From: Nakamurella leprariae
GTDB taxonomy: Bacteria; Actinomycetota; Actinomycetes; Mycobacteriales; Nakamurellaceae
Direction of reading: 5' to 3'
Assembly (NCBI RefSeq): GCF_016918035.1
Contig: NZ_JAERWK010000021.1
Span: 124,001-188,000 of the forward strand
DNA length: 64,000 nt
The translations under genes were made by a program, and so were the position numbers. The notes below the pieces were generated by a model. It did no database searches. It was not told where the DNA came from and was given only the letters and a program-made list of their open reading frames with translations. Shown here piece by piece: positions 35,285-46,604 of the stretch (its first letter is position 1; each line of letters begins with the position of its first letter).

Positions 35285-36697
35285 GTGCGCGCCGAACCCA
35301 CCCCGACCGCCGTCTCGGCGTACGGATCAGGGCTGGGTCCCCGCCCGCCGCACCCGCCCGGCGCCGACGAGTCGATCTCCCCCGGCACCCGCCGGCCCTC
35401 GGTCCGCGGCCTGGTCTCCCTGCTCACGCTGCCCGCCCTGCGCCGCCTCGTCGGGGTCCGGGCGCTCAGTTCGTTCGGCGACGGCGCCTTCCAGGGTGCC
35501 CTGGCCGGCGCGGTGCTGTTCAGCCCGGAGCGGGCGACCGAGCCGGCCGCCATCGCCGCCGGGTTCGCCATCCTGCTGCTGCCCTACTCGATCGTCGGGC
35601 CGTTCGCCGGGGCCCTGCTGGATCGGTGGGACCGCCGCCGGGTCATCGTCTGGGCGAACGTGATCCGGTCACTGCTCGTGGTGGTGGTGGCGGCCCAGGT
35701 CGCACTCGACCTGCCGTGGGCGGCCCTGTTCGGCACCGCCCTGCTCATCATGGGCGTCGGCCGCTTCGTCGGCTCCGGCCTCTCGGCCGCGGTGCCGCAC
35801 ACGGTCGCGGACGACTCCCTGGTCGGCGCCAACGCCCTGGCCACCACCAGCGGCGCCATCGCCACCGCGGTCGGCGGCGGCTACGCCATCGCCATGCGGT
35901 CGGTGATCGGCGAGACGCCCCTGCCGATGGCCGTGGTGACGGCCAGCGTGATGCTCTTCTACCTGGCCTCGGCCGCGCTGGCCGCCCGCTACCGGCCGCG
36001 GGCGCTGGGTCCGGACCACACCGACGAACCGGCCCAGACGGTCCGGGCGGTGCTCGACGGCTTCCACAGCGCGCTCAAGCACGTGCTGCAACGACCGACG
36101 GTGGGCACCAACATCCTGCTCATCGTGCTGGTCCGGTTCTGCTTCGGCCTCTGCACGCTGGTGGTGCTGCTGCTGTTCCAGCACACCTTCACCACCAACT
36201 CGGGCATCTTCCGCAGCGGCCTGGCCGGCATCGCCGAGGTGCTCGCGGTGGGCGCGGTCGGGCTGTTCCTGGGCGCCGTGGTCACCGCGCCGACGGTGCG
36301 GCTGGTGGGACGGACCCGGTACCTGGTCTTCCTGCTGACGATCACGGCCGTGCTGGTCGTCATCTGCGGCAGTCAGTTCACCCAGCTGACCACGATGATC
36401 GCCACGCTGGTGGTGTCGTTCTGCTACCAGTCGAGCAAGGTGTGCGCCGACACGGTGGTGCAGGCCGACTCCGACGACGCCTTCGTCGGTCGGGTGTTCG
36501 CCCTCTACGACACGGCCAACAACCTGTTCTACGTGCTGGCCTTCTCACTCGGCGTGCTGATCGTCCCGCACGACGGGCAGGGCATCGCCGCGGTCGTCCT
36601 GGTCGGCGCCGTGCTGCTGCTCTGCGCCGTCGGTTACGGGCTGGCTGCCCGGCGCACCGACTCCGCCGCCGACCCGCAGCCGGTCGCCACGGTCTGA
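35285..36697 (+). CDS. MFS transporter (Rv0037-like)
   Basis: A 470-residue transporter with a ~50-residue hydrophilic N terminus and about 12 membrane helices. Motif A-like PFAGALLDRWDRRRVIVWAN follows the second helix. The C-terminal half contains FQHTFTTNSGIFRSGLAG and the charged FVGRVFALYDTANNLFYVLA. The homologue in mycobacteria lies next to the YqgE gene, as here. The GTG start follows TACCGT by 6 nt and has no ribosome site, so leaderless translation is likely. The substrate is unknown. It converges on pcnA with 8 nt between stops. Confidence 0.86.
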   Translation: MRAEPTPTAVSAYGSGLGPRPPHPPGADESISPGTRRPSVRGLVSLLTLPALRRLVGVRALSSFGDGAFQGALAGAVLFSPERATEPAAIAAGFAILLLPYSIVGPFAGALLDRWDRRRVIVWANVIRSLLVVVVAAQVALDLPWAALFGTALLIMGVGRFVGSGLSAAVPHTVADDSLVGANALATTSGAIATAVGGGYAIAMRSVIGETPLPMAVVTASVMLFYLASAALAARYRPRALGPDHTDEPAQTVRAVLDGFHSALKHVLQRPTVGTNILLIVLVRFCFGLCTLVVLLLFQHTFTTNSGIFRSGLAGIAEVLAVGAVGLFLGAVVTAPTVRLVGRTRYLVFLLTITAVLVVICGSQFTQLTTMIATLVVSFCYQSSKVCADTVVQADSDDAFVGRVFALYDTANNLFYVLAFSLGVLIVPHDGQGIAAVVLVGAVLLLCAVGYGLAARRTDSAADPQPVATV

Positions 36698-36705
36698 CGC
36701 ACCGG

Positions 36706-38223
36706 TCAGCCGGTCAGGCCCTGCTCACGCGCCCAGGCCAGCAGGGCGGCCTCGGCCTCGTCCCGCGGCAGCGGACCGCGGTCCAGCTTCAGCTCCTTGA
36801 GGAACTTCCAGGCGCGGCCGACCACCGGCCCGGCGGGCACGCCGAGCAGTTCCATGATCGCGTTGCCGTCCAGGTCGGGCCGGACGCGGGCCAGGTCCTC
36901 GGCCGCCGACAGCTCCGCGATGCGCCGTTCCAGGTCGTCGTAGGACCGCTGCAACGCCCGCCGCCGCTTCGGATTGCGGGTGGTGCAGTCGGCCCGGACC
37001 AGCTTGTGCAGCCGGGGCAGCAGCGGACCGGCGTCGGTGACGTAGCGGCGGACGGCGGAGTCCGTCCACGCCCCGGTGCCGTAGCCGTGGAACCGCAGGT
37101 GCAGGAAGGTCAGCTCGGCGACGTCCTCGGTGAGCGCCTTGGGCATCCGCAGCGCGCGCAGCCGCTTGCGGACCAGCTTGCGACCCTCCACCTCGTGGTG
37201 GTGGAAGCTCACGCCGCCGCCCGGCTCGAACCGACGGGTGGCCGGCTTGCCGATGTCGTGCAGCAGGGCGGCCAGCCGCAACGTCAGGTCCGGGCCGTCC
37301 TCCTCCTGGGCGATGGCCTGGTCCAGCACGGTCAGCGAGTGCTGGTAGACGTCCTTGTGCTGGTGGTGCTCGTCCCGCTCCAGCCGCAGCGCCGGCAGCT
37401 CGGGCAGCACGTGATCGGCCAGTCCGGTCTCCACCAGCAACGACAGCCCGCCGCGCGGGTCGCGTCCGAGGACCAGCTTCTCCAGCTCGGTGGCCACCCG
37501 TTCCGCGGTGATCCGGGCGATCTGCGGCGCCATGTCCGTCATCGCGGTGACCACTCGGGGGGCGGCCGTGAACGCCAACTGGGAGACGAACCGCGCCGCC
37601 CGCAGCATCCGCAGCGGGTCGTCCGAGAACGACTGCTCCGCCGCCGCCGGGGTGTCCAGCAGGCCCTGGGCCAGGTGGGTCAGGCCGCCGAACGGGTCGG
37701 TGAACCGCAGGTGGTCCGGCTCCCCCGGCCGCAGCGCGACCGCCATGGCGTTCACCGTGAAGTCGCGTCGCCGCAGGTCACCGGCCAGGGTGTCGCCGAA
37801 GACGACCGCCGGGTTGCGGGACTGCCCGTCGTAGGAGTCGGCCCGGAACGTGGTGATCTCCAGCCGGCGACCCGACTTGGCCACGCCGACGGTGCCGAAC
37901 GCGATGCCGGTGTCCCAGGTCGTCTCGGCCCAGCCCTCGACGAACCGCTCGATCTCCTGCGGGCGGGCGTCCGTGGTCAGGTCGAGGTCCTCGCTGGGCC
38001 GGGCCAGCAGCGCGTCCCGGACCGAGCCGCCGACCAGGTGCAGCTCGCGGCCGCCGGCGGCGAACCGACCGGCCAGCGCGTCCAGGACCTTGGCGTGCCC
38101 GACGTGCCAGTCGCGGATGCGCCCGGCCTGCTCGGCGGTCGGCGCGGACGCGTCCGCCGGACCGGCCGGCTCCAGCTGGGGGGCCGACGACCCGGGACCG
38201 GACTCGGGCACGGGAGACGACAC
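36706..38223 (-). CDS. pcnA: CCA tRNA nucleotidyltransferase
   Basis: A 505-residue enzyme that adds or repairs the 3'-CCA of tRNAs. The nucleotidyltransferase head has [20 protein letters not shown] with the catalytic carboxylates in [16 protein letters not shown] follows, and [12 protein letters not shown] gives the nucleotide-recognition R/D region. An HD domain is visible ([29 protein letters not shown]). The GTG start ([10 protein letters not shown]) is preceded by TAGAGT 8 nt upstream; the frame is open to 38328, but the added residues are arginine-rich and likely non-coding. It is divergent from the Nudix gene, as in mycobacteria (Rv3907c/Rv3908). Confidence 0.93.
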   Translation of the reverse strand: MSSPVPESGPGSSAPQLEPAGPADASAPTAEQAGRIRDWHVGHAKVLDALAGRFAAGGRELHLVGGSVRDALLARPSEDLDLTTDARPQEIERFVEGWAETTWDTGIAFGTVGVAKSGRRLEITTFRADSYDGQSRNPAVVFGDTLAGDLRRRDFTVNAMAVALRPGEPDHLRFTDPFGGLTHLAQGLLDTPAAAEQSFSDDPLRMLRAARFVSQLAFTAAPRVVTAMTDMAPQIARITAERVATELEKLVLGRDPRGGLSLLVETGLADHVLPELPALRLERDEHHQHKDVYQHSLTVLDQAIAQEEDGPDLTLRLAALLHDIGKPATRRFEPGGGVSFHHHEVEGRKLVRKRLRALRMPKALTEDVAELTFLHLRFHGYGTGAWTDSAVRRYVTDAGPLLPRLHKLVRADCTTRNPKRRRALQRSYDDLERRIAELSAAEDLARVRPDLDGNAIMELLGVPAGPVVGRAWKFLKELKLDRGPLPRDEAEAALLAWAREQGLTG

Positions 38224-38395
38224 GGCAGTCGACTCTAGTCGCGTCTGCGCCCGTCCCGACCCCGCCAGAACCCGCGGACGGGCCCTTCCCGTCCTGGTCC
38301 GTGCCGGTGCCCGGGCGGTCCGGCCCACCCCCGGCGGGACCGGACGACGGGTCGGTGCCGGGATCGAGGGCCGGACCCGCCCAGGACGCGCGGAT

Positions 38396-38401
38396 TACCA
38401 T
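38396..38401 (+). promoter_or_regulatory. Leaderless -10 element for the Nudix gene
   Basis: TACCAT ends 6 nt before the ATG at 38408 with no ribosome site, matching the other leaderless starts in this window. Confidence 0.5.
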
Positions 38402-38407
38402 CGCGGC

Positions 38408-38944
38408 ATGTCAGCGTCCGGTCCGGCCCGAGCCTCCGCCGCCCGGTCCACCTCCGACCGGCGCCGCTCCCGCCTCGACGAGTCCCCGGCCGCGGGCCGG
38501 TCCCGGCCGCGCCGGACCACCGAGGAGACCTCGGCCGGCGGGTTGGTGGTGCGCCGGGAGAACGGCACCGACGCCGGTGCGTTGATCGGCCGGCTGGACC
38601 GCCGGGGCCGGCTGCGCTGGTCCCTGCCCAAGGGCCACATCGAGTCCGGCGAGACCACCGAGGAGGCCGCGATCCGAGAGGTCGCGGAGGAGACCGGGAT
38701 CAGCGGCCGCATCACCGCGACGCTGGGCAGCGTCGAGTTCACCTTCGTGGCGGGCGGACGGCGGGTGCACAAGCGGGTGCACCACTTCCTCATGGAGGCG
38801 GTCGGCGGCGAACTGTCCGACGCCGACATCGAGGTCACCGAGGTCGCCTGGGTGCCGCTGTCCGAGGTGAACGAACGCCTGGCCTACGCCGGGGAACGAC
38901 GCCTGGTCTCCCGGGCCATCGAACTGCTGGGCCGGTCGGCGTGA
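38408..38944 (+). CDS. Nudix hydrolase (MutT4-like)
   Basis: A 178-residue hydrolase of nucleoside-diphosphate-linked compounds. The Nudix box runs from [13 protein letters not shown] into REVAEETGI (Gx5Ex7REUxEExGU intact). An Arg/Ser-rich tail of ~45 residues precedes the domain, which starts near [13 protein letters not shown]. The neighbours match mycobacterial mutT4 (Rv3908), which lies between pcnA and the DUF6049 gene. It has a likely leaderless start. It is followed directly by DUF6049 (one base between stop and GTG). Confidence 0.9.
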   Translation: MSASGPARASAARSTSDRRRSRLDESPAAGRSRPRRTTEETSAGGLVVRRENGTDAGALIGRLDRRGRLRWSLPKGHIESGETTEEAAIREVAEETGISGRITATLGSVEFTFVAGGRRVHKRVHHFLMEAVGGELSDADIEVTEVAWVPLSEVNERLAYAGERRLVSRAIELLGRSA

Positions 38945-38945
38945 G

Positions 38946-41651
38946 GTGCGCCCCGTGGGCCGGGCCCGCCGAGTGACGGCTGCGCCCGCGACCACCCCGC
39001 CGGCGTCCACCCGGGCGCCGCGCCCGAGGCCCGCGGTGCGGCTGCTGCTCGCCCTGGTGGCGGCGTGCGTGGCGGCGCTGGTGACGGTCGTCCCGGCCGT
39101 CGGGCCTGCCGTCGCCGCGGTGCCGGGGCCCGGGACTGCCGCGGTCGGGGCCCGAGCGGCCGCGATCCCCGAGGGCTACGCCGGGACGGTCACCTTCGAC
39201 GTGACCTCGATCGACCCCACCGTGGTGACGGGTCCCGGTCCGGCCGTGCTGACCGTCACCGGCACCATGACCAACACCGGTGAGCTGCCGATCGACGGGC
39301 TGGTGTCGCGGTTCCAGCGCGGTCCGGCCGTCGACGCCGACGCGCTGATCGAGCGGCTGGACGACCCGCTGGTGCCGTCCGACGTGGTGGCCGGCACCTT
39401 CACCGACCTGGTCGAGCGGCTGGAGCCGGGGGCCACCAGCCCGTTCACCGTCTCTGTGCCGCTCACCGAGACCGCACCCGGCGGTGACCGCGGCAGCCTG
39501 GAGCTGACGGATGCCGGTGTCTACCCGGTGATGCTGAACGTCAACGGCACACTGGTCAGCCCGGACGGCGACGTCCCGGCCCGGGTCGGCGAACTGCACC
39601 TGTGGCTGACCGTCGCCGCACCGCCGAGCGCGGGCGAGCCGCCGGCCGGACCCGGCGGCGGCACCAACACCACGAGCGGTTCCGCTGACGCACAGCCCGT
39701 GGCCGTGCTGTGGCCGCTGGCCGACCGGCCGCACCTGGGGACCGCCGGTGTCTTCGCCGACGACGACCTGCTGGACGAGATCCGCCCGGGCGGGCGGCTG
39801 GATGCGGCGCTGACCGCACTGCTGCCGGCGGGTGGGGACGCCACCCTGCCGGCTGACCTGGTCACCGTGCTGCTGGACCCGATGCTGGTGGACGAGCTGG
39901 ACCGGATGAGCCGTGGCTACCGGGTACTCGTCCCTGGTGCCGGGCAACCGGCGGTGGACCCGGTGGCGGCCGCGGCGCGGGAACCGGAGGCCACCACGAC
40001 GGACCAGGTGCCCGGCACCTCGCCGGGCGCCCCGTCCGGCACCGCCCCGGCCGATCCGGAGCTGCCGGACGGTGCCCCCGACCTGGCGCAGGACCTGGAC
40101 GACACCGACCTCGAGGCCGCGGTGGCCGCGCAGCTGGCCGGGACGACCACGCCCGGCGCCGGTCAGGCGGTGGCCACCCAGTTCCTGGACCGGCTGCGCC
40201 GGGTGGTCGCGCAACGACCGACCGTGCTGCTGCCGTACGGCGACCCGGACGTGGTCGGGCTGGTCGGCGTGGGCGCCACGGCGGTGCTGGACGACGCCGT
40301 CGAGCGGGGCCGCCGGGTCACCGACCGCGTCCTCGGACCGCTCAGGGGTGCGGCCGGCGCGCCGACGGTGCCCGGCCCGGACGGACCCGGGCCGGCGGTC
40401 GACGGCATCGCCGTCCCACCGGACGGGCGGCTCGACGCCGCGGCCGCCACCGCCCTGGTCGGCGTCGGCACGCGAGCCGTCGTGCTGGACCCGGACGCCG
40501 TGCCCGAGCCACGCGGCACCGACGGGCTGGTGCTGGACGTCGCGGGGACCGACGGCGAGACCGTCCGGGTCCCCGCGCTGCTCACCGATCCCGGGCTGTT
40601 GCCGTCCACCGATCGGCTCCGCGCGGCCGGCCGACCGGCCGGCTTCGCCGCCCGCACCAACACCACGGCCGCGCTGCTGGCCGAGCCCGGCACCGGATCC
40701 GGGGGGGCGGTCGCCGTGCTGGCACCCACCGCGCAGGGCTGGGACGCCACCCCGGCCGAGCTCACCGGCTTCGCCCGGACCCTGGCCGCCCTGGCGGCGG
40801 CCGACCTCGTCACCGGGGTCGACCTGCCCACCGCGCTCGACCTGGCCACCGGCGAACCGGACGCACCCACAGCAGGACTGCCCGGCCAGGTGCCGGCAGT
40901 GCTGCCCGCCGACCTGCTCGAGCGGGTGACGGCGGCGCACGACGCGATCGGCCTGCTGCGTTCGGTGCTGCTGGCCCCGGTCGAGCCCGGCGAGTCGGAC
41001 CCGGCGCCACTGCTGGACGTGTTGGACGACGCCGTGACCTCCGCCGCCTCCAGCGCGCTGGCGGCCGACCCCGAGCCGGGCCGGGAGCTGCTCGACACCG
41101 TCGCCGCCACCACCGACGGGGTGCAGGCCGCGGTGACCATCCCGTCCGCCGGCTCGTACACGCTGGCCTCGGCCAGTTCCCCTCTGCTGCTGACGGTGCG
41201 CAACGCCCTGCCGTACCGGGTGCAACTGTCGGTGGCCATCCGCGGTGGCGCGTTCGCCGGCCTGACGGTCACCGACCCCGGCGTGCAGACCATGCTGGCC
41301 GGCCGGTCGCTGCAGATCTCGATCCCGGCCGAGGTGGCCCGGTCGGGCACCTTCCCGGTGACGGCGGCGCTGGTCAGTCCGAGCGGGCAGGCCTGGGGAG
41401 CCGGGGAGCCGTTGTCCGTCACGTCCCGGGCCTATGGCGCGTTCACTCTGATCGTGGTGGGCGTGGCCGGTAGCGTGCTGCTGCTGATGGTGATCTGGCG
41501 GATCCGGCAGCGCTGGCAGGCCCGGCGGCTGCGGACCGCCGGTGGTGAGTCCGCCGATCCCGGGCCTGGCTTGCCGCCGGGGGACGGACCCGGGTCCCAG
41601 CCCGACCAGCGGGAGCCTGCCGAGCTCCCGACGGCCTCGACGGAGCGTTGA
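38946..41651 (+). CDS. DUF6049 family secreted/membrane-anchored protein
   Basis: A 901-residue protein of unknown function, the counterpart of mycobacterial Rv3909. It has an N-terminal signal-type helix (VRLLLALVAACVAALVTVVP), a large Ala/Pro/Asp-rich extracellular region, and a C-terminal membrane helix (GAFTLIVVGVAGSVLLLMVI) with a basic cytoplasmic tail, so it is a type I-like envelope protein. Near the C terminus, SSPLLLTVRNALPYRVQLSV resembles a beta-sandwich. GTG 38946 is the first in-frame start after the Nudix stop. The stop shares a base with the murJ ATG (TGATG), consistent with a joint role in peptidoglycan export. Confidence 0.85.
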   Translation: MRPVGRARRVTAAPATTPPASTRAPRPRPAVRLLLALVAACVAALVTVVPAVGPAVAAVPGPGTAAVGARAAAIPEGYAGTVTFDVTSIDPTVVTGPGPAVLTVTGTMTNTGELPIDGLVSRFQRGPAVDADALIERLDDPLVPSDVVAGTFTDLVERLEPGATSPFTVSVPLTETAPGGDRGSLELTDAGVYPVMLNVNGTLVSPDGDVPARVGELHLWLTVAAPPSAGEPPAGPGGGTNTTSGSADAQPVAVLWPLADRPHLGTAGVFADDDLLDEIRPGGRLDAALTALLPAGGDATLPADLVTVLLDPMLVDELDRMSRGYRVLVPGAGQPAVDPVAAAAREPEATTTDQVPGTSPGAPSGTAPADPELPDGAPDLAQDLDDTDLEAAVAAQLAGTTTPGAGQAVATQFLDRLRRVVAQRPTVLLPYGDPDVVGLVGVGATAVLDDAVERGRRVTDRVLGPLRGAAGAPTVPGPDGPGPAVDGIAVPPDGRLDAAAATALVGVGTRAVVLDPDAVPEPRGTDGLVLDVAGTDGETVRVPALLTDPGLLPSTDRLRAAGRPAGFAARTNTTAALLAEPGTGSGGAVAVLAPTAQGWDATPAELTGFARTLAALAAADLVTGVDLPTALDLATGEPDAPTAGLPGQVPAVLPADLLERVTAAHDAIGLLRSVLLAPVEPGESDPAPLLDVLDDAVTSAASSALAADPEPGRELLDTVAATTDGVQAAVTIPSAGSYTLASASSPLLLTVRNALPYRVQLSVAIRGGAFAGLTVTDPGVQTMLAGRSLQISIPAEVARSGTFPVTAALVSPSGQAWGAGEPLSVTSRAYGAFTLIVVGVAGSVLLLMVIWRIRQRWQARRLRTAGGESADPGPGLPPGDGPGSQPDQREPAELPTASTER

Positions 41652-44600
41652 TGACCTCGTCCGACTCGATGCAGTCGGTGCCCGACCCCACCACCGACCC
41701 GCCCCCCACCGCCGACCCGCCCCCAACCGCCGACCGGAGCCTGGCCGACCGGACCCACGACGACGTCGCGGCCATGAAGACCTCCCGCACCGGCGGGGTG
41801 GTCCGGGCCGGCGCGGTCATGGCGGTGGCCACCCTGGTGAGCCGGCTGACCGGGTTCCTGGCCAAGGTGGTGCTGCTCGCGGCGCTCGGCGCCGGGGTGG
41901 TCAGCGACGCGTTCAACCTGGCCAACACCCTGCCGAACATCGTGTTCGAGCTGCTCATCGGCGGCGTGCTGACCTCGGTGGCGATCCCGCTGCTCTCCCG
42001 GGCCCGATCGGATCCGGACGGCGGCCAGGAGTACACCCAGCGGCTCACCACGATGGCCGTGGTCGGACTGCTCGGCGCCACGGCGCTGGCCGTCGCGGCC
42101 GCCCCGTTGCTCACCCGCCTCTACCTGTCGGCCGACGCGGGCGGCGACACCCGGGGGCTGGCCAACGCGCTGGCCTACCTGCTGCTGCCGCAGATCTTCT
42201 GCTACGGCATGGCCGCGCTGTTCGGCGCGGTACTGAACACCAACGAGCGGTTCGGCGTGCCGGCCTGGGCACCGGTGGTCAACAACCTGGTCCAGATCGC
42301 GGTCGGCATCGTGCTGTTCGTCTCCGTCAGTGACGCCGACGGGGCGCTCACCAACCTGTCGACCGGGCAGTTCCTGCTGCTCGGCCTGGGCACCACCGCC
42401 GGCATCGCGCTGCAGGCCCTGGTGATGCTGCCGGCGCTGCGGCGGACCGGCTTCCGGTTCCGCTGGCGATGGGGTGGCGACCCGCGTCTGGCCGAGGCCG
42501 GTGGGCTGCTGCTCTGGGCCACCGCGTACGTGCTGGTCTCGCAGGTCGGCTACGTCGTGCTCACCCAGGTCGCCTCCAACGACAACCCGGGTGGCTACAC
42601 CCTCTTCACCTTCGCCTCGCTGCTGTTCCAGCTGCCGTACGGCATCCTCGGCGTCTCGGTGCTGACCGCGATCATGCCGCGGATGAGCCGGCACGCCGCG
42701 GCCGGCGACCTGGAGGCGGTCAAGCAGGACGCCTCGCTGGCCAACCGGCTGTCCATCCTCGCACTGACCCCGATCGCGGCCGGGTTCGTCGTGCTGGCCG
42801 GCGCGATCGCGGTGCTCACCGCGCTGTACGGCCAGGTCACCCAGGGCGACACCGTCGAGCTCGGCGGAGCCCTGGCCGTGCTCGCCGTCGGCCTGGTGCC
42901 GCTGGCCGTCAGCCTGGTCCAGATGCGCGTGTTCTACGCGATGAAGGACGCCCGCACGCCGACGCTGATCAACGCGGTCATGGTGGTCGTCCGGGTCCCG
43001 CTGATGATCCTGTGCCTGCGGCTGGACGACGAGCTGGTCATCGTCGGGCTCGCCGCCGCCACCACGCTGTCGTACGTGGTCGGCGCGGTGGTCGGCGAGG
43101 TCTGGCTGCGCATCCGGTACGGCCCGATGCACACCCGTCGCACGCTGGTCACCTTCGGCAAGATGCTGGTCGCCGGCGGCGCCGGCGCGGGCGCGGCCCT
43201 CGGCGTGGAGGCACTGTTCGGTCTGGAGGCCGACGACCTCGTCGGTGCCCTCGGCCACCTCGTCGTCCTCGGGCTGGTCGGCCTGGTGGTGATCGTGCTG
43301 GTCGCTTGGGCGCTGCGCACCGAGGAACTCCAGCCCATCCTGGCCCGAGCGCTCCGGGTCGTCCGGCGCACGCCCGTCGACCGCCCTGGAGGCACCGCCG
43401 GACCCGGGGCGATCACGGTCAGCGACACCGCGCCGATGCCCGGGCACCGGCCCGGGCCTGGGACCATGGCGTCCGGACCCGACGAGCAGGAGCACTCCGT
43501 GGTGAGCGAGCAGGACGGTACTTCCCGGCGCGCCGGCGACGACCCGTGGGTCGAGGACGCCGACGAGGCCGAGGCGCTCGCGGCCGTGCCCCGGGTGGAT
43601 CCGGCGTCGCCGCCGGCCCCGGAGCCCGACTCCACCCCCGCGCGGCGGCCGGGACCCCGGCACGCGACGACCGGCCCCGACGGGCCGGGTGACGGGTCCG
43701 ATCCGGCCGACCCGATGACGTCCTTCACCCCGGGCGCCACCGTCGGCGGCCGCTACCGGCTCACCACGCTCATCTCCACCGACACCCAGGGCAACCGGTT
43801 CTGGCGGGCGCAGGACACAGTGCTGCCGCGCGACATGGCGGTCACACTGCTGCCCGAGGGCCCGGCCACCGCCGGCACGGTGAACCGGACCCTGCGGGCA
43901 GGCCGGCTCAACCACATCGGGCTGCCGCAGACCCTGGACATCGGCACGGACCGCGGCGTCAGCTTCGTGGTCGGCCAGTGGGTGGACGGGGCCACCCTCA
44001 CCGACCTGCTCACCGCGGGTCCGCTGGAGCCCTCGGTCGCCGTGTCGGTGACCGGGAAGGTCGCCGACGCCGTCGCCGAGGCCCACCGCACCGGCATCGC
44101 CCTCGGCGGGCTCAACCCGGACCTGGTCCGGGTCAACTTCGACGGCCAGGTCCGCCTCTCGCACGTGGTGGCGCACAGCTCGGCCACCGCCGAGCAGGAC
44201 ATCCGGGCCGTCGGCGCACTGCTGTACCTGATGCTCACCGGGACCTGGCCCCTGCCGACCACCGAGGCGGCCGACGCCGGTCCCCGCGGCGTCCCCGGGC
44301 CAGTGCTGGCCGGCCTGTCCCCGGCGCCCACCCGGCGCGGCCGCGAGGTGCCGGCCGACGAGATCGTCGCCGAAGTGCCGACCGCACTGGCCCACCTGGC
44401 CGAACGGGCCCTGCACCCGGAGGAGCCGGACGGCATCCACGCCGTCGGGGCCATCGCCGCCCTGCTGACCGGACCCGAGCACCTGCCGCCGACGCCGCGT
44501 CCCGCCGCGGTGATGGAGCCGGAGCCGGTGCTGGTGGAGGCCGAGCGGCGACTGGTCCGGGAACGTCGGGTCAAGCTGGGACTCGGCCTGGCCGTGCTGG

Positions 44601-45226
44601 CCGTGTTCGGCGCGCTGATCGTCATCGTGGCCGCGAGCCTGGGCAAGCAGGTCCTGGCCGCGGTGGAGCCGGCGCCCGCCGAGGTCGAGGTGCTGGACGC
44701 GCCGACCAGCAGCGCGGTCGCGCCGTCCGAGCCCTCGGCCGCGCCCAGCAGCGCCGCCCCGACCAGCGCCGCCTCCGCGCCACGACCGGTGGCGATCATC
44801 GGCGGCACGGTGTACGACCCGGAGGGCTCCGGTCAGCCGGACTACACCGCGTACATCGACCGCGCCTTCGACGGTGACCCGACCACCAACTGGCTGACCT
44901 ACGTCTACTTCCAGCAGTTCCCCACCCTCAAGCCCGGCGTCGGCCTGGCCCTGGAGCTGGAGCGACCGGTGTCGCCGGCCTCGGTGACGGTGACCAGCCC
45001 GTCCCCGGGCACGGTGTTCGAGGTGCGCTCGGCCACCGCCCCGGACGTGCCGCTGGCGCAGACCCAGGTGCTGGGCACCGGCACCGTCACCGGCCCGGAA
45101 CCGGTGACCGTTCCCCTCACCGGAGCGCCGACCTCGCAGTACCTCATCGTCTTCGTCACCCAGCTCGAGGGCTCGGGCCGTCAGTGGCAGTCGCGGATCA
45201 GCGAGATCAGCGTCACCGCGGCCTGA
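41651..45226 (+). CDS. murJ: MurJ lipid II flippase fused to pseudokinase and extracellular domains
   Basis: A 1191-residue three-part protein like mycobacterial MviN (Rv3910). Residues ~50-560 are the MurJ/MviN flippase with about 14 helices ([31 protein letters not shown]). A charged linker follows. Residues ~695-930 form a protein-kinase-like fold without catalytic residues: the VAIK Lys is replaced (DMAVTLLP), HRD is GGLNP and DFG is absent, so it is a pseudokinase, which in mycobacteria binds the FHA protein FhaA when phosphorylated. A single helix near ~975 leads to a discoidin-like extracellular domain ([20 protein letters not shown]). The start ATG overlaps the DUF6049 stop. Confidence 0.94.
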   Translation: MTSSDSMQSVPDPTTDPPPTADPPPTADRSLADRTHDDVAAMKTSRTGGVVRAGAVMAVATLVSRLTGFLAKVVLLAALGAGVVSDAFNLANTLPNIVFELLIGGVLTSVAIPLLSRARSDPDGGQEYTQRLTTMAVVGLLGATALAVAAAPLLTRLYLSADAGGDTRGLANALAYLLLPQIFCYGMAALFGAVLNTNERFGVPAWAPVVNNLVQIAVGIVLFVSVSDADGALTNLSTGQFLLLGLGTTAGIALQALVMLPALRRTGFRFRWRWGGDPRLAEAGGLLLWATAYVLVSQVGYVVLTQVASNDNPGGYTLFTFASLLFQLPYGILGVSVLTAIMPRMSRHAAAGDLEAVKQDASLANRLSILALTPIAAGFVVLAGAIAVLTALYGQVTQGDTVELGGALAVLAVGLVPLAVSLVQMRVFYAMKDARTPTLINAVMVVVRVPLMILCLRLDDELVIVGLAAATTLSYVVGAVVGEVWLRIRYGPMHTRRTLVTFGKMLVAGGAGAGAALGVEALFGLEADDLVGALGHLVVLGLVGLVVIVLVAWALRTEELQPILARALRVVRRTPVDRPGGTAGPGAITVSDTAPMPGHRPGPGTMASGPDEQEHSVVSEQDGTSRRAGDDPWVEDADEAEALAAVPRVDPASPPAPEPDSTPARRPGPRHATTGPDGPGDGSDPADPMTSFTPGATVGGRYRLTTLISTDTQGNRFWRAQDTVLPRDMAVTLLPEGPATAGTVNRTLRAGRLNHIGLPQTLDIGTDRGVSFVVGQWVDGATLTDLLTAGPLEPSVAVSVTGKVADAVAEAHRTGIALGGLNPDLVRVNFDGQVRLSHVVAHSSATAEQDIRAVGALLYLMLTGTWPLPTTEAADAGPRGVPGPVLAGLSPAPTRRGREVPADEIVAEVPTALAHLAERALHPEEPDGIHAVGAIAALLTGPEHLPPTPRPAAVMEPEPVLVEAERRLVRERRVKLGLGLAVLAVFGALIVIVAASLGKQVLAAVEPAPAEVEVLDAPTSSAVAPSEPSAAPSSAAPTSAASAPRPVAIIGGTVYDPEGSGQPDYTAYIDRAFDGDPTTNWLTYVYFQQFPTLKPGVGLALELERPVSPASVTVTSPSPGTVFEVRSATAPDVPLAQTQVLGTGTVTGPEPVTVPLTGAPTSQYLIVFVTQLEGSGRQWQSRISEISVTAA

Positions 45227-45423
45227 CCACCGTGATCTCCTGCGCGGCCCGGACGGGGCACCGGACGGGGAATGACCGTCGGTACGGTGACGTTGACCGG
45301 GGCGGACGACCGGACACCGATCGGACCTCCGGCCCAGCGGCCGGAGTGACCAATCCGGTCGCACGGTGTCAGCGTCCGCCCGGACCTCCGATCGGCCAGT
45401 ACCCGACCAGCATCCAGGGAGCA

Positions 45424-46548
45424 GCAGTGAGCGACCAGGCCGCCACCGATTACACCGGGTACGGCGCCCACGTCCCGACGTCGCCCGAGGGCGACGTGCC
45501 GACCGTCGACCCGCACGCCCCGGACGAGGTCGTGCACGACGTCATCGTCGTCGGGTCCGGCCCGGCCGGCTACACCGCCGCGATCTACCTGGCCCGGGCC
45601 GAGCTCAAGCCGCTGGTGTTCGAGGGCTACCAGTACGGCGGCGCCCTGATGACCACCACCGAGGTGGAGAACTTCCCTGGCTTCCCGGAGGGCATCCAGG
45701 GCCCTGAACTCATGGCGAAGATGCGCGAGCAGGCCGAGCGGTTCGGCGCCCAGCTCGAGGCCGTGGACGTGGACTCCGTCGACCTGTCCGGCGAGATCAA
45801 GACGGTGACCGTGGACGGGACCGTGCACAAGGCCCGCGCAGTCGTGCTGGCCACCGGCTCGGCCGCCCGCTACCTGGGGCTGCCCGACGAGCAGCGGCTC
45901 ATCGGCCGCGGCGTGTCGGCCTGTGCCACGTGTGACGGCTTCTTCTTCCGCGACAAGGACATCGCGGTGGTCGGCGGGGGCGACTCCGCGATGGAGGAAG
46001 CCACCTTCCTCACCCGGTTCGCCAACTCGGTGTCGATCGTGCACCGCCGCGAGGAGTTCCGGGCCAGCGCGATCATGCTGGACCGGGCCCGCGCCGACGC
46101 CAAGATCCGCTGGGTGACCAACGCCCAGGTCGAGGCGCTGCACGGCGAGTCCGCGCTGGAGGGCGTCACCCTGCGCGACACCCGAACCGGCGAGACCTCG
46201 CAGCTGGACGTGTCCGGATTCTTCCTGGCCATCGGCCACGATCCGCGGTCCGAGCTGGTCCGCGGCCAGGTCGAGCTGGACGACGAGGGCTACGTCCTCA
46301 CCGGGCACCGGGCCGGCGCGGACGCAGGCACCGGCACCAACCTGCCGGGCGTCTTCGCCTGCGGTGACCTGGTCGACCACACCTACCGCCAGGCGATCAC
46401 CGCGGCCGGCAGCGGCTGCGCCGCGGCGCTTGACGCCCAGCACTGGCTGGCCGCCCACCCGCGCCAGCAGGTGAACGGCAGCACGGTCGCCGGCTCCTTC
46501 GCCTCCAGCCCGGTCGACGAGCGCGCCGCCGCGCCCGCCGGCGTCTGA
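45424..46548 (+). CDS. trxB: Thioredoxin reductase
   Basis: A 374-residue FAD/NADPH enzyme that reduces thioredoxin. FAD-binding [20 protein letters not shown], redox-active CATCDG (the CxxC), NADPH-binding [15 protein letters not shown] and the C-terminal FAD block [20 protein letters not shown] are all present. An extra N-terminal ~38 residues ([20 protein letters not shown]...) precede the usual first strand. The GTG has AGGGAG just upstream with a short gap. It normally follows sigM in relatives, but no sigma factor lies in the 197-nt gap after murJ. trxA follows 56 nt later. Confidence 0.96.
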   Translation, partial: AVSDQAATDYTGYGAHVPTSPEGDVPTVDPHAPDEVVHDVIVVGSGPAGYTAAIYLARAELKPLVFEGYQYGGALMTTTEVENFPGFPEGIQGPELMAKMREQAERFGAQLEAVDVDSVDLSGEIKTVTVDGTVHKARAVVLATGSAARYLGLPDEQRLIGRGVSACATCDGFFFRDKDIAVVGGGDSAMEEATFLTRFANSVSIVHRREEFRASAIMLDRARADAKIRWVTNAQVEALHGESALEGVTLRDTRTGETSQLDVSGFFLAIGHDPRSELVRGQVELDDEGYVLTGHRAGADAGTGTNLPGVFACGDLVDHTYRQAITAAGSGCAAALDAQHWLAAHPRQQVNGSTVAGSFASSPVDERAAAPAGV

Positions 46549-46604
46549 TCCACACCGTTCGACCCGCGCCCAGCCATCCGCCAGCCACCCAGGAAGAGGA
46601 GCCC

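Noticed and set aside
41443-45364. 1310-codon minus-strand frame opposite murJ
   Set aside because: Antisense shadow with Gly/Arg/Gln/His-rich composition; the plus strand holds the recognisable MurJ-pseudokinase.
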